NCBI GenBank assembly: GCA_937997345.1
Contig: CALKTD010000017.1
Coordinates: 1-64,000 of the forward strand
Direction: 5' to 3'
DNA: 64,000 bases
Source of the DNA: an uncultured Atopobium sp.
GTDB taxonomy: Bacteria; Actinomycetota; Coriobacteriia; Coriobacteriales; Atopobiaceae
The notes beneath the pieces are model-generated. The model worked only from the letters and a program-made list of their open reading frames with translations. It did no database searches and was not told the origin of the DNA. The stretch's first letter is position 1, and each line of letters opens with the position of its first letter. Of the stretch, positions 26,182-34,287 are shown in pieces. The translations under genes were made by a program, and so were the position numbers.

Positions 26182-27669
26182 TTACTCGCCGAAGACGTCG
26201 TTGATACGATCCTCGTCAACGCCGAAGAACCAAGTAAGTGCAAAGCCTGCAGCGTAAGCAAGAAGCATTGCAAGCAGGTAGAAGACCTGGTTACCAGGCT
26301 GGACAATCAGCAGACCAAAGAGGCCGGAGACGCCCTGGGAAACGGTACCAAGGTGGAAGAGGTAAGCAATTACAGAGCCAACGCCGGAGCCAAGACATGC
26401 GGTGATGAATGGCTTACCAAGAGGCAGGGTAACTGCGTACATAAGAGGCTCGCCGATACCGAGCATACCAACTGGGATGGACTCGGTCAGGTACTTCTTG
26501 ACGCGCTTGTTCTTGGTCTTGAAGAGAATAGCAAGACCAGCACCAACCTGGCCACCGCCTGCCATCATCAGCAGAGGAAGCAGGTAGTTGATGCCCTGAG
26601 TTGGGCCCTCTGGGTTGTTAAGCATAACGTGGATTGGGGTAAGTGCCTGGTGAAGACCAACGGAAACCAGTGGCAGGAAGGTAGAACCAAGCAGGTAAGC
26701 ACCAAAGACGCCAAGCTTGTCATAGAAGAACTGAAGGACAAAGAAGATTGCCTGAGTGAGCCATGCGCCTGCAGGCTGAAGAATCAGGACAGAGCCAATG
26801 ACACCGAGAATAACGGTGCAAAGTGGAGTCAGGAAGGTGTCAAGAACGCTTGGCATAACCTTGTGCAGGTTCTTCTCCAGGAATGCAAAGAAGATTGCGC
26901 AGATGATTGCACCAATCATGCCGCCTGCTGCTGCGTTGAACAGGTCAGAGGAAGCAACGATAAATGCGCCCTCCTTGAAAGCAACAGTTGGGAGGCTGAA
27001 TGGAAGGTGAACCAGACGAGTTGCAACGCCATCAACAGTCTTGGAAGCAAGAAGAGGCATACCAGCGTTAGCAATGGAGAGTGCACCAGCCATAGCACCA
27101 AGAACGCGAGAACCGCCAAACTCCTTGGCAGCGTTCTCGCCAGCGAGAATTGGCAGGTAAGCAAAAAGTGCCCAGCCCATGGTCCAGATAGCTGCGAACC
27201 ACCACTCGTTAGCAAAAGCCTTACCAGTGGAGAAGTTGATAACGTTGATGATACCGTTGATCAGACCTGCAGAAATGATGCCAGGAAGCAGTGGAACAAA
27301 GATGTTAGCAATCTTCTTGAGGAAGCGCTGAACAGGCTTGTTCTCGTACTTAGCCTTCTGAGCTGCCTTGTTGTCCTTAGCTGCGGATACAACGTCGTCC
27401 TCAGATGCATCGCCAGCAGCAACGCCGGTAAGCTTGGAGAACTCAACAATAACCTTGTTGACAACGCCAGGACCAAGAACAACCTCAAGGTACTCTGCAT
27501 CCTCGACCAGACCCATGACACCGTCGATAGCCTTGATGGCCTCGGAGTCAACCTTTGAAGGATCTGCGGTCTTAATGCGGAGCCTGGTCATGCAGACCAT
27601 GTTGCTCTGAACATTTTCTTTGCCACCGACGGCAGCAAGAATCTGTTCTGAAAGCTTGGTGTAATCCAT
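26182..27669 (-). CDS. murP: PTS MurNAc-type transporter, EIIBC (MurP)
   Basis: Phosphotransferase IIBC of 495 residues (glucose/sucrose family). The N-terminal IIB domain has the phosphorylated Cys in NMVCMTRLRIKT (about residue 25), a linker follows (about 90-115), and then a IIC domain with about ten membrane segments. The ATG at 27669 follows AAAGGA. No IIA domain is present, so a shared glucose-type IIA is needed. Specificity for MurNAc or MurNAc-GlcNAc is inferred from adjacent murQ, murR and mupG; by sequence alone it could be a sucrose/trehalose-type permease. Confidence 0.88.
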   Translation of the reverse strand: MDYTKLSEQILAAVGGKENVQSNMVCMTRLRIKTADPSKVDSEAIKAIDGVMGLVEDAEYLEVVLGPGVVNKVIVEFSKLTGVAAGDASEDDVVSAAKDNKAAQKAKYENKPVQRFLKKIANIFVPLLPGIISAGLINGIINVINFSTGKAFANEWWFAAIWTMGWALFAYLPILAGENAAKEFGGSRVLGAMAGALSIANAGMPLLASKTVDGVATRLVHLPFSLPTVAFKEGAFIVASSDLFNAAAGGMIGAIICAIFFAFLEKNLHKVMPSVLDTFLTPLCTVILGVIGSVLILQPAGAWLTQAIFFVLQFFYDKLGVFGAYLLGSTFLPLVSVGLHQALTPIHVMLNNPEGPTQGINYLLPLLMMAGGGQVGAGLAILFKTKNKRVKKYLTESIPVGMLGIGEPLMYAVTLPLGKPFITACLGSGVGSVIAYLFHLGTVSQGVSGLFGLLIVQPGNQVFYLLAMLLAYAAGFALTWFFGVDEDRINDVFGE

Positions 27670-27925
27670 ACTTTCCTTCTTTCTCTCGTTACGATGTTGC
27701 AACAAATACTTATCAAGAATACATAAAAAATGAACTTGGCGGTACAACAATCCATACCTGTGGTTCATTGTTTCATGTTTTGACCTAATTTGAACGCCCT
27801 GTTACTGCAGGTAAACTGAATGTTTTTCAAAACTTGCCGATCACTTGCGCGTCATGCTGATACCACTGACCGATGTAACTGAAACAAAATGCTCACGCGT
27901 GTATCATTTGTTACTACAGTGGATA

Positions 27926-28816
27926 CTACAGTGCACCTCTGACATGGCCATGGGCTGCCTCAAGCTTAGCTTTTGCCTCTTCAACAGGCACCTGAGTCAG
28001 CAGCATGACAATCGCAAGTTTTGCGTTACCGTCAGCCTGCTCAAGAGCCTGAGCTGCCTCTTCACGGGTGCAACCAGTTGCTGCCATGGTGATGTTCTGC
28101 GCGCGAACTACCAGTTTCTTATTGGTCTGCTGCACATCAACCATAAGGTTCTGATATGCCTTACCCACGCCAACCATAGAACCAGTAGAAATCATATTCA
28201 GAATCATCTTCTGAGCTGTACCAGACTTAAGGCGCGTGGAGCCTGTAAGAACCTCAGGACCGCAGGAAGGTTCAATGGCAAGCTCTGCCTCTTTGCCCAC
28301 CTCAGAGCCCTTATTGCAGGCAATAGCAACAGTCTTGCAGCCCAAAGAACGAGCATAGCGCAGGCCGCCGATAACGTAAGGAGTGCGGCCGCTAGCTGCA
28401 ATTCCAATAGCAATGTCGTTTTTATTCAAGCCAATCTTCTTAAGCTCCTCTTCGCAAAGCTCAAGAGAATCTTCTGCGCCTTCAACTGCGCGTACAAAGG
28501 CCTTCTCGCCACCGGCGATAAGACCAACAACCACGTCAGGAGAAACGCCAAAAGTAGGCGGACACTCAACCGCGTCTAAAACACCCAGACGGCCTGAAGT
28601 TCCAGCGCCAAAATAGACGATTCTGCCGCCAGCTTCTAGCGAGGAAACTGCCCACTCAATTGCCTGAGCTACCTGCGGAAGAACCTCTTTGACACCAGCT
28701 ACCACGTTGAGGTCTTCTTGGTTCATAACGCCGACCAGCTCAAGCGGGGTCATCTGATCCAGGTCCATGGTGTTGGGGTTTCTTGTCTCGGTGACAAGTT
28801 TTGTTAAATCAATCAC
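27926..28816 (-). CDS. murQ: N-acetylmuramic acid 6-phosphate etherase
   Basis: MurQ (296 residues) cleaves the lactyl ether of MurNAc-6-phosphate to GlcNAc-6-phosphate and D-lactate. A SIS domain carries GAGTSGRLGVLDAVECPPTFG (about 60-80) with the catalytic Glu, and ASGRTPYVIGGL with TGSTRLKSGTAQK further on. I use the GTG at 28816 (GGTGG upstream, length near the 298 of E. coli MurQ); a TTG at 28849 would overlap murR. It follows murR directly, and a 256-base gap separates it from murP. Confidence 0.95.
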   Translation of the reverse strand: MIDLTKLVTETRNPNTMDLDQMTPLELVGVMNQEDLNVVAGVKEVLPQVAQAIEWAVSSLEAGGRIVYFGAGTSGRLGVLDAVECPPTFGVSPDVVVGLIAGGEKAFVRAVEGAEDSLELCEEELKKIGLNKNDIAIGIAASGRTPYVIGGLRYARSLGCKTVAIACNKGSEVGKEAELAIEPSCGPEVLTGSTRLKSGTAQKMILNMISTGSMVGVGKAYQNLMVDVQQTNKKLVVRAQNITMAATGCTREEAAQALEQADGNAKLAIVMLLTQVPVEEAKAKLEAAHGHVRGAL

Positions 28817-28841
28817 ATTTCCACCTTCTGTGTTGTGATTT

Positions 28842-29756
28842 TTACGCAATTACGTCTTTGGCTATACCAGGCAAATCTTGGTCAGATGAAAGCGTGGCTA
28901 CACGCTCAGCCGAATCTAACTTGCCAATATAGTTTGTCGAGAAACGCTTAACGCTCTTCTCGTAATTTCTATTTACATAGGCTGCAAAGAGCGCGTCTAC
29001 TACGTTGAGCTGGGCAATTCTTGAAGACATAGCGCCGCTTCTCATGATGTGCTCGGTCTCTGCCACGCCCAAAACAAAGTCGGAGCAGTGAATGAGCTCT
29101 GAATCAATACCGCCTCGGGTGATGGAAACCACCTTGGCACCATTTGCTTTTGCAATCCAGGCACACTCAATGGCTTCTCGCGTAAGGCCTGAGTAGCTGA
29201 CCACAATAGCAAGATCTTCTCGCCCCATGTTTTTGGCGTAGAGCATCTGAGAGTGGTAATCGTCGCTCAAATTGCAGTTGATGTTAAGGCGCATAAGCTT
29301 GAGCTGCAAATCTCTTGCAACCAGCAGCGAAGCTCCCATGCCAAAAAGGCAGATGGAATGAGCTTGCATCATGAGTGAAACAACCGAGTCAACAACCTGA
29401 GCGTCAAGCAACTGCCTGGTAAGCTCCAGCGAAGAAATGTTCTTTGCGGTAACTTTTTCGATGATCACATCAGTGGTGTCACCTGCGATAACGCCGCCAA
29501 CAGCATTATCATTGCTTTTGTTGCTTACGGCCAGCTCATAAATGAGCGCCTGCTGGAACTCTTTATAGCCACCGCAGCCAAGCTTCTTGCAAAGCCTGAC
29601 AACCGTTGATGCAGATGTATACGTTTGAGCTGCTAGTTTATGGATTGACTGACCAACTGCTGCCTCTGGATCAGACAGAATATAGTCGACAATATCGCGT
29701 TCAGCTGAACTGGCATTCTTGCGATACTCTTCCAGACGTAGACGAACACCTCTCAC
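28842..29756 (-). CDS. murR: RpiR-family regulator (MurR-like)
   Basis: Transcription regulator of 304 residues: an N-terminal RpiR helix-turn-helix (about 1-77; TSASTVVRLCKKLGCGGYKEFQQAL) and a C-terminal SIS sugar-phosphate-binding domain (about 125-250; SYSGLTREAIECAWIAKANGAKVVSI). It starts at GTG with GGAGGTG upstream. First gene of murR-murQ-murP-mupG and divergent from the exported serine hydrolase at 30244, so it probably controls both directions in response to MurNAc-6-phosphate. Effector and repressor role are inferred from E. coli MurR. Confidence 0.88.
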   Translation of the reverse strand: MRGVRLRLEEYRKNASSAERDIVDYILSDPEAAVGQSIHKLAAQTYTSASTVVRLCKKLGCGGYKEFQQALIYELAVSNKSNDNAVGGVIAGDTTDVIIEKVTAKNISSLELTRQLLDAQVVDSVVSLMMQAHSICLFGMGASLLVARDLQLKLMRLNINCNLSDDYHSQMLYAKNMGREDLAIVVSYSGLTREAIECAWIAKANGAKVVSITRGGIDSELIHCSDFVLGVAETEHIMRSGAMSSRIAQLNVVDALFAAYVNRNYEKSVKRFSTNYIGKLDSAERVATLSSDQDLPGIAKDVIA

Positions 29757-30243
29757 GCAATCACCTCCGGTCGTCCGGTTGACTAAAACGTTTGACTATA
29801 TTGTTTCACGTTGCCATAAAAATTTCATCTGTAAAGTAGGCAGTGCCGTAAACGGTAGTATTGCATGTGTAAGCGTGAATGCATTCTGTTTATCTTGTAT
29901 GCGCGACCGCTTATGTTTTCCCAGCGTAATGCAGGGACAATTGTCGTAAAAACCTTGCTTTATGTTAGGTACGTAAATACCAATTTATAAAAACTTTTAC
30001 TACCTAGTAGACATTTGACCACGTAAAACCTGATTAAAATATTTCGTTTTTTCCTAAAAAAATCAAATTTAGATACCATTGACAGCTTTTTTGATACCAC
30101 TCGCAGTACGTTAACGTACCCATTATTTCAACTTAAGCAAACTAGCTGCAATTTTGATGGAACGCACGTCATCATAAGCGCAAATTATCTCAGCCAATTG
30201 AGATAGCAGGTGTTTCACCTAAGGCAAAACCGAAGGAGACGAT
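29757..30243. promoter_or_regulatory. Divergent control region murR / serine hydrolase
   Basis: About 490 bases, AT-rich. Near murR, TTGACTA occurs twice in direct orientation 12-13 bases apart (29778-29800). Near the plus-strand gene, GATACCA occurs twice 21-22 bases apart (30071-30098). These are candidate regulator sites. No open frame or RNA gene is recognised. Confidence 0.4.
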
Positions 30244-32032
30244 ATGCGCACCAACGAAGATTTGCACCAGAATCAAAACGCTCACTCTGAGCATTCATCC
30301 AACGCAGGCTCCCCTGCTGGACAGACCAGAAGACAATTCCTCAGCAGAAGTGCTCTTGGTCTAGCCGCGCTTGCAAGCCTTGGCCTTACTGCCTGCCAGA
30401 CAAAAGGTGGCGCAACTGCTGCTAAGGGAACCGCAAAGAAGGTTGATTCCGTAGACGGAACCTTCCAGTACGAGAAGGTCTTCCCTGTTCTTAATGACAA
30501 CAAGGCCTTTGACGACTCTCTTGTTACCAATCAGCTCAACAGCTTTGTTTGCTTTGCTGGTCAGGGCACCATCTATGTAAAGAGCTCCGAGGCTCAGAGC
30601 TTTGCGCTCTTTGTAAACGGTCACCAGGTACCAACCGACAAGCTTGACGGTTCTTTCTGGAACCAGATTGACATCTCCGACGTAACCGTCAACGGCGATA
30701 ACCGCCTGCAGGTCAGCACCGTTAAAGAGACTCAGGCTACCTTCGAGGTCAAGATTGGCTACCCAACCCTTATTGACGGCATCAAAGACTACGCCGACAA
30801 CGACAACTTCAAGCTTATTGACCAGATCATCAACGCAGAAATTGCTAACCGGCTTTACCTCTGCTCAGCTGGTTGTTGCCAGATACGGCAAGATTATCAA
30901 AAAGACCAACTACGGTAACGTCAATTCTTACAACAAGGACGGCTCTCGCATTAAAGATGGCAAGACTGTTGACGACAACACCCTCTATGACCTGGCTTCT
31001 AACACAAAGATGTATGCCACTAACCTGGCAATTGAGAAGCTGGTCACCGACGGTCAGCTGGACGTCTCCAAGAAGGTTCAGGAGTACATTCCAGACTTTA
31101 AGGACCAGGAGGGCGATAAGATTCTGAGCAAGAATGACCTTACGATTCGTGAGATCCTTGAACACCAAGCTGGATTCCCACCAGATCCTCAGTACCACAA
31201 CCGCAACTACAATCCAGAGAAACCCGACGACCCGCAGCCAAACGCAAACCAGAAGCTGTACTCTCAAAATCGCGATGAGATTCTGCAGAAAATCATTAAG
31301 ACACCTCTGCAGTATGTCCCAGGTACTAAGACTGCCTATTCCGACGTAGACTATATGCTGCTTGGTTTTATCATCGAGAAGATCACCAATAAGCGCCTTG
31401 ACCAGTACGTTAAGGAAGCTCTTTACGAACCGCTAGGACTTAAAAACGTCACGTTCAATCCACTAGATAACGGCTTTAAGGCTGACGGAATCGCAGCTAC
31501 CAAGCTTAACGGTAACACTCGCGACGGCCTGATTACCTTTGACAACATGCGTACCGACACCATTCAGGGTACGGTCCATGACGAGAAGGCCTACTACGCG
31601 ATGGGTGGAATCTCTGGTCACGCTGGTCTGTTTGCAAATGCTTCCGACCTGGCCGTTCTTGTCCAGACCGTTATGAACCGTGGTGGCTATGGCAACACCA
31701 TGCTCTTCAGCGAAGACGTTCACGACCAGTTCATCAAGCCAAAGGACACCAACGTCACCTACGGTTTAGGCTGGAGGCGTAAGGGTCACATTGGCTACCA
31801 GTGGGCCTTCTCGCCAATTGCAAACGCTGAGGGCAACAATGCCAAGCTCATGGACATGGTCATTTCCAAGTACAAGCTCATTCAGGCAGAAGCAGATTAT
31901 CAAACTGACCCCGATAAGGCTTCCCTGAAGGCACTGCTTGAGGTCTGTGACCAGAGGAAAGACTCCAAGGTTATCAAAGATTTCCAGGCAAGCGACTTAT
32001 ACAAGACCATCTCAGAGTTTGTTGGTAAGTAA
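30244..32032 (+). pseudogene. Tat-exported lipoprotein, class C beta-lactamase-like serine hydrolase, frameshifted
   Basis: The first frame (30244-30852) begins with a Tat lipoprotein signal: R29-R30 in TRRQFLS, a hydrophobic stretch, and lipobox LTAC with C51. The second frame carries the catalytic part: SxxK in LASNTK, YSD in the tyrosine motif, and HAG in place of KTG. One extra C at 30849-30850 separates them; removing it joins EIAN to GFTSAQLVVARYG. The joined product would have about 595 residues. Family and place beside mur genes recall Bacillus YbbE/AmiE, part of a MurNAc locus. AAGGAG precedes the ATG. It could be a sequencing error; otherwise the enzyme is lost here. Confidence 0.85.
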
Positions 32033-32137
32033 AACTCGTGTAAACAAGCTACGAAGCGGGAATAAACACAGTACACGAACAAGGTACGATACACATCTTG
32101 TCTAGCAACGGCCCTCTCCTCCGTCTAGACACACCAA

Positions 32138-32175
32138 AGCCCGGATGCTATTGCGCGGCATCCGGGCTCTTTTTG
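32138..32175 (+). terminator. Terminator after the serine hydrolase
   Basis: AGCCCGGATGC and GCATCCGGGCT, a perfect 11-bp stem with a 9-base loop, followed by CTTTTTG. Confidence 0.95.
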
Positions 32176-32217
32176 TGTGCACATGTGCGGTGGCCCTGTG
32201 AGCTGCGCGGTGCATGA

Positions 32218-32311
32218 GTTTCTCGTCAGGTGTGCCATGCAAGTGCGGGTTTCTCGTCGGGTACGCCATGCGAGCGCGCGGGTTTCTCGCCAGGTGCGCC
32301 ATGCAAGCCTG
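32218..32311 (+). repeat. Three tandem 31-33-bp units starting GTTTCTCG
   Basis: Units at 32218-32248, 32249-32281 and 32282-32311. Each begins GTTTCTCG(T/C)C and has a conserved GCCATGC(A/G)AG in the second half, with variable bases between. The first half is the genome-enriched TTCTCGCC word or a one-base variant. Confidence 0.85.
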
Positions 32312-32316
32312 AAAAG

Positions 32317-32430
32317 TGCAAAGAATCTGTATTTGGAGCACCGATTCTTTGACAAAAACAGGCAAATCCACAGATTCTTTACTGTTTTTAGGCAAAATCC
32401 ACAGATTCTTTGCAGAAATTAGGCGCACTA
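32317..32430 (-). repeat. 31-bp-period AAAGAATCTGT array, copy 2
   Basis: On the minus strand three direct units start (C)AAAGAATC(T/G)GT with spacers ending TTTTGCCTAAAAACA or variants (unit boundaries about 32342, 32371, 32402), and a fourth, inverted core lies at 32317-32333. The last unit and its GGCGCA flank match the repeat at window start. Confidence 0.8.
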
Positions 32431-32538
32431 GCAACCTTATACAGGCGCATTGGCAACCGGTGGCGGTGCATCATGCAATCGTGAGTTCGTCGGACGAGCT
32501 TGCGGACGCGCGGGTCGGACGAGTTCGCCAGGCATGCC

Positions 32539-33087
32539 TTACAGAACGGCGAGAAAATCCTCTGCTTGCTGGGCAATTGCCTCGTGAACCTCGGGCTCGG
32601 GCTCCCAAGTTCCCTCAGTCCAGGCGGTAACAGGAAGCGAGAAGCCATTAAACGGCTCAACTGGCTTGGTACGCAGGGCCAGGAACTGCTGCTTTACCAC
32701 GGCAAGCGATCCCACGACCTTGTTTCGGCCGCCAACGCCACTTGCGGTGACAACCTTGCCAGCGATGGCAGTCTCGGACTTCTTCTCGTAATCGGAAGTG
32801 AGCGGACGGCTCATCCAATCCAGGATATTCTTAACGGTACCGGGGATGCTGTAGTTGTACTCCGGAGTAAAGAGCCACACTCCGTCGGCGGCCATGACGG
32901 CGTCTCTGACCTTCTGGACACCTTCAGGAGCTGGGAATTCTTCGTCCTGATTGAGCAAAGGGACGTCCAAAACGTCGACAACCTCAATCTCTGCCTTGCC
33001 CTCTAGCGCCTTTGCGGCAACCTGGCTCAGCGTTTTGTTGAACGAGTTCTTACGACCGGAACCGATGATAAATACAATTTTCTTCAT
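32539..33087 (-). CDS. NADPH-dependent FMN reductase
   Basis: Flavodoxin-fold reductase of 182 residues. GSGRKNSFNKTL (about 8-19) is the FMN-phosphate loop and FTPEYNYSIPGTVKNILDW (about 70-90) is the family signature. The ATG at 33087 follows GAGAGG and gives MKKIVFIIGSGR; the longer frame is not supported. It probably supplies reduced flavin or detoxifies quinones or chromate. It is followed by the repeat region and has no operon partner; the next gene upstream starts about 170 bases away. Confidence 0.88.
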   Translation of the reverse strand: MKKIVFIIGSGRKNSFNKTLSQVAAKALEGKAEIEVVDVLDVPLLNQDEEFPAPEGVQKVRDAVMAADGVWLFTPEYNYSIPGTVKNILDWMSRPLTSDYEKKSETAIAGKVVTASGVGGRNKVVGSLAVVKQQFLALRTKPVEPFNGFSLPVTAWTEGTWEPEPEVHEAIAQQAEDFLAVL

Positions 33088-33253
33088 GAGCAGACCTCTC
33101 CGTGAATGCTGCGTGGATATAAAAATCATGCACGAGCAAACTCGCCCGTACATGATTCGTGTACCCAAATGTTAGTTCTCTAGTCGTATTTAGCGGCGGC
33201 CAGACGTATTTAACAGAATTCCAAGTCGCACGTAATAAAAGTCCAAGTCGTTC

Positions 33254-33781
33254 TTAACAAAAGGCCGAGAAATTCGTGTAGCTCTCAAGCGCTTTTACCA
33301 CCTGTTCAAGACCCGCAAGGTCTTCCTGGGTAAATCGCGCCACATTAGGGCTATCAATGTCCAGCACGCCAACTACCTGGCCATCCTTGAAGATAGGAAC
33401 AACCACCTCGGAGTTAGATGCTGAGTCGCACGCGATGTGCCCAGGGAACTGGTGCACGTCCTCTACCAGCTGACTTGTCTTCGTTGCCGCGGCTGTACCG
33501 CACACTCCCCGACCAAACGGAATGCGCACACAGGCAACTTTGCCCTGGAAGGGTCCCAGGCGCAGCTCGGGAGTGCGCGGCTCGGGAGCGCTCAGGGCCA
33601 CGCCCAGCTCCGCGCCCTCGCCCGCCACCGTCACGGGATCTACCAGGTAGAAGCCCGCCCAGTTGATGTCGTCCAGAGCGTCCCACAGAAGAGCAGCGGC
33701 GTTGGACAACACCGGCAGACAGTGAGCATCAACCTCGGCAAGCGAGACAATCTGTTTTGCAAGTAAACCGTAGTCTGCCAT
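33254..33781 (-). CDS. msrC: Free methionine-(R)-sulfoxide reductase, GAF type
   Basis: GAF-domain fRMsr (175 residues) reduces free Met-R-sulfoxide. The three redox cysteines are in place: VACVRIPFGRGVCGTAA contains two and HIACDSASNSE the third. An extra Gly/Ala/Pro-rich loop of about 20 residues (AGEGAELGVALSAPEPRT), absent from typical members of about 160 residues, precedes the first Cys. The ATG is 3 bases past the stop of the VOC protein gene, so they form one unit. Confidence 0.92.
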   Translation of the reverse strand: MADYGLLAKQIVSLAEVDAHCLPVLSNAAALLWDALDDINWAGFYLVDPVTVAGEGAELGVALSAPEPRTPELRLGPFQGKVACVRIPFGRGVCGTAAATKTSQLVEDVHQFPGHIACDSASNSEVVVPIFKDGQVVGVLDIDSPNVARFTQEDLAGLEQVVKALESYTNFSAFC

Positions 33782-33783
33782 GG

Positions 33784-34152
33784 TTACTTCTCTGGCAAAA
33801 TTTCAATCCAGCAGCCATCAGGGTCTGCAATAAAGTAGAGGCCCATCTTTGGGTTCTCTTTAACGATGCAGCCCATCTCCTCGTGAAGCGCGTGGAAGAC
33901 GTCAAAATCGTCAACACGGAACGCAATGTGCGTGTCTTTTCCGCCGTTGTCATAAGGCTCCACCCAACCGCGGTTCCACGTAAGCTCCAGCTCAAACGGA
34001 GACCAATCGTTTACCAAAAACGTGTTAGTCCAAGAACCGTCCTCTGGACCCTTAACGCGGTCAACGCGGAATCCCAGAGCCTTCTTGTAGAACTCGACGG
34101 TCTTCTCGTTATCCAAAACATGAGTGCAGCGGTGAACAAAACGTGCCTGCAT
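33784..34152 (-). CDS. gloA: Lactoylglutathione lyase-like VOC protein
   Basis: Glyoxalase I-like protein of 122 residues, one VOC module pair. H11 (THVLDNEKTVEFYKKALGF), E (FELELTWNRG), H (DTHIAFRVDD) and E (CWIEILPEK) form the metal-binding set of classical GloA. It detoxifies methylglyoxal if glutathione or another thiol is available; the thiol used in this lineage is not known from the window. AAAGGAGG precedes the ATG. Co-transcribed with the msrC-like gene, giving a small stress-defence operon. Confidence 0.88.
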   Translation of the reverse strand: MQARFVHRCTHVLDNEKTVEFYKKALGFRVDRVKGPEDGSWTNTFLVNDWSPFELELTWNRGWVEPYDNGGKDTHIAFRVDDFDVFHALHEEMGCIVKENPKMGLYFIADPDGCWIEILPEK

Positions 34153-34170
34153 AAATCCTCCTTTGATATC

Positions 34171-34200
34171 GAGAAACCCCGCAGCTAGACGGGGTTTCTC
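34171..34200 (-). terminator. Hairpin after pepF
   Basis: GAGAAACCCCG and CGGGGTTTCTC form an 11-bp perfect stem with an 8-base loop between pepF and the VOC gene. There is no T-run on either side, so termination may be Rho-assisted or the hairpin may protect the pepF 3' end. Confidence 0.65.
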
Positions 34201-34287
34201 GCCATGTGAACAACGTGCTGGTAGACGGACTGCCAGCGGAAATCGCGTCTGGCTGCCCGGCCGTGCGCCCGGTCGCGCCCGGCCGCG

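Larger units (their letters stand above)
32033..32538. other. Repeat-rich intergenic region
   Basis: About 500 bases between convergent genes: a terminator (32138-32175), a three-unit 31-33-bp tandem array (32218-32311), the 31-bp-period AAAGAATCTGT array (32317-32430), then GC-rich words (GGACGAGC, GGACGCGCGGG) that also occur next to copy 1 at the start of the window. No gene seen. Confidence 0.7.

Noticed and set aside
32317..32430. Repeats considered as a CRISPR array
   Set aside because: Units are similar along most of their length, with no unique 30-40-base spacers, one unit inverted, and no cas genes.
33784..34152. Full glutathione-dependent pathway
   Set aside because: Only a GloA-like protein is present; no GloB or glutathione synthesis gene is in the window, so the thiol cofactor is left open.
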